A DNA stretch of 15,321 nt from Verrucomicrobiota bacterium. Lineage in GTDB: Bacteria; Verrucomicrobiota; Verrucomicrobiia; Opitutales; Opitutaceae. Position 1 is the stretch's first letter. Each line of letters opens with the position of its first letter. The translations under genes were made by a program, and so were the position numbers. Below, one piece after another: positions 15,252-15,321 of the stretch. The stretch covers positions 1 to 15,321 of the forward strand of contig JAEZUE010000015.1 of NCBI GenBank assembly GCA_023443455.1, read 5' to 3'. The notes beneath the pieces were generated by a model. That model made no database searches. It saw only the letters and a program-made list of their open reading frames with translations, and was not told the DNA's origin.

Positions 15252-15321
15252 ATGAGGCTGGCGCGGATCAAGGTGGCGGCGGAGACGGGGGAGGCGGCGT
15301 ACCACTGCATGACGCGGGTGG
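15252..15321 (+). CDS. Y1/REP-associated transposase, N-terminus only (cut by window edge)
   Basis: The last 70 bases encode MRLARIKVAAETGEAAYHCM followed by T-R-V, the characteristic N-terminus of Verrucomicrobial REP-associated transposases, where the YH(C/V)(M/T)(S/T)R block precedes the catalytic HUH region. An in-frame ATG at 15222 would add ten residues, but the family normally begins at the R-L-A-R segment. The 126-bp gap before it, from the hydrolase stop, contains CGGACCT (15148-15154) and its reverse complement AGGTCCG (15201-15207), a 7-nt inverted repeat that might mark the element's 5' side. It has the same orientation as the broken copy at the left edge. Confidence 0.7.
   Translation, partial: MRLARIKVAAETGEAAYHCMTRV

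Noticed and set aside
13485..15305. 606-codon minus-strand open frame opposite the GH2 gene
   Set aside because: The plus strand encodes a full GH2 enzyme with catalytic residues; the antisense frame is a composition shadow.

Overview
This is a GC-rich bacterial window with few recognisable Shine-Dalgarno sequences. The transposase style at both edges (YIDLNPVRAGLV at the left, RLARIKVAAETGEAAYHCM at the right) and the overall gene content resemble Opitutaceae-type Verrucomicrobiota. That placement is an inference from protein style, not a proven assignment.

Layout. Bases 2-504 are the 3' part of a Y1/REP-associated tyrosine transposase (RAYT) broken by a one-base frameshift. After about 440 bp without a gene, a leftward gene set follows. 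In transcription order it is a circularly permuted ATP-grasp protein (5043-3562), an alpha-E protein (3510-2440), a bacterial transglutaminase-like protein (2158-1259) and a small unrecognised protein (1207-947). A 179-bp divergent promoter region (5044-5222) separates it from a rightward set. The rightward set is a transglutaminase fused to a DUF2126 putative amidoligase (5223-8537), a permuted ATP-grasp/alpha-E fusion (8796-11360) and a third transglutaminase (11357-12229) that overlaps the fusion by 4 nt. Downstream lie a secreted glycoside hydrolase family 2 enzyme (12579-15125) and the first codons of another RAYT (15252 to the edge).

How the genes work together. The two sets hold parallel copies of the same three modules: permuted ATP-grasp (COG2308 type), alpha-E (COG2307 type) and transglutaminase (COG1305 type). 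The rightward set adds a glutamine-synthetase-like DUF2126 domain (COG4196 type). Gene neighbourhoods of this kind are known from comparative genomics as predicted amidoligase/peptide-modification systems: the ATP-using ligases would form amide bonds, and the thiol transglutaminase/peptidase-like enzymes would cleave, transfer or cross-link. The substrate is unknown. No Anbu-type proteasome peptidase, often reported with such clusters, and no transporter lies inside the window.

Non-coding structure. A REP/REPIN-like hairpin family is present: an inverted pair at 2290-2352 and a single copy at 8664-8692. One stem carries a compensatory base-pair change. The inverted pair sits inside a 241-bp segment bounded by 17-nt perfect inverted repeats. 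Because RAYT genes lie at both edges, these repeats are probably RAYT-mobilised sequences that entered the gaps of the amidoligase operons.
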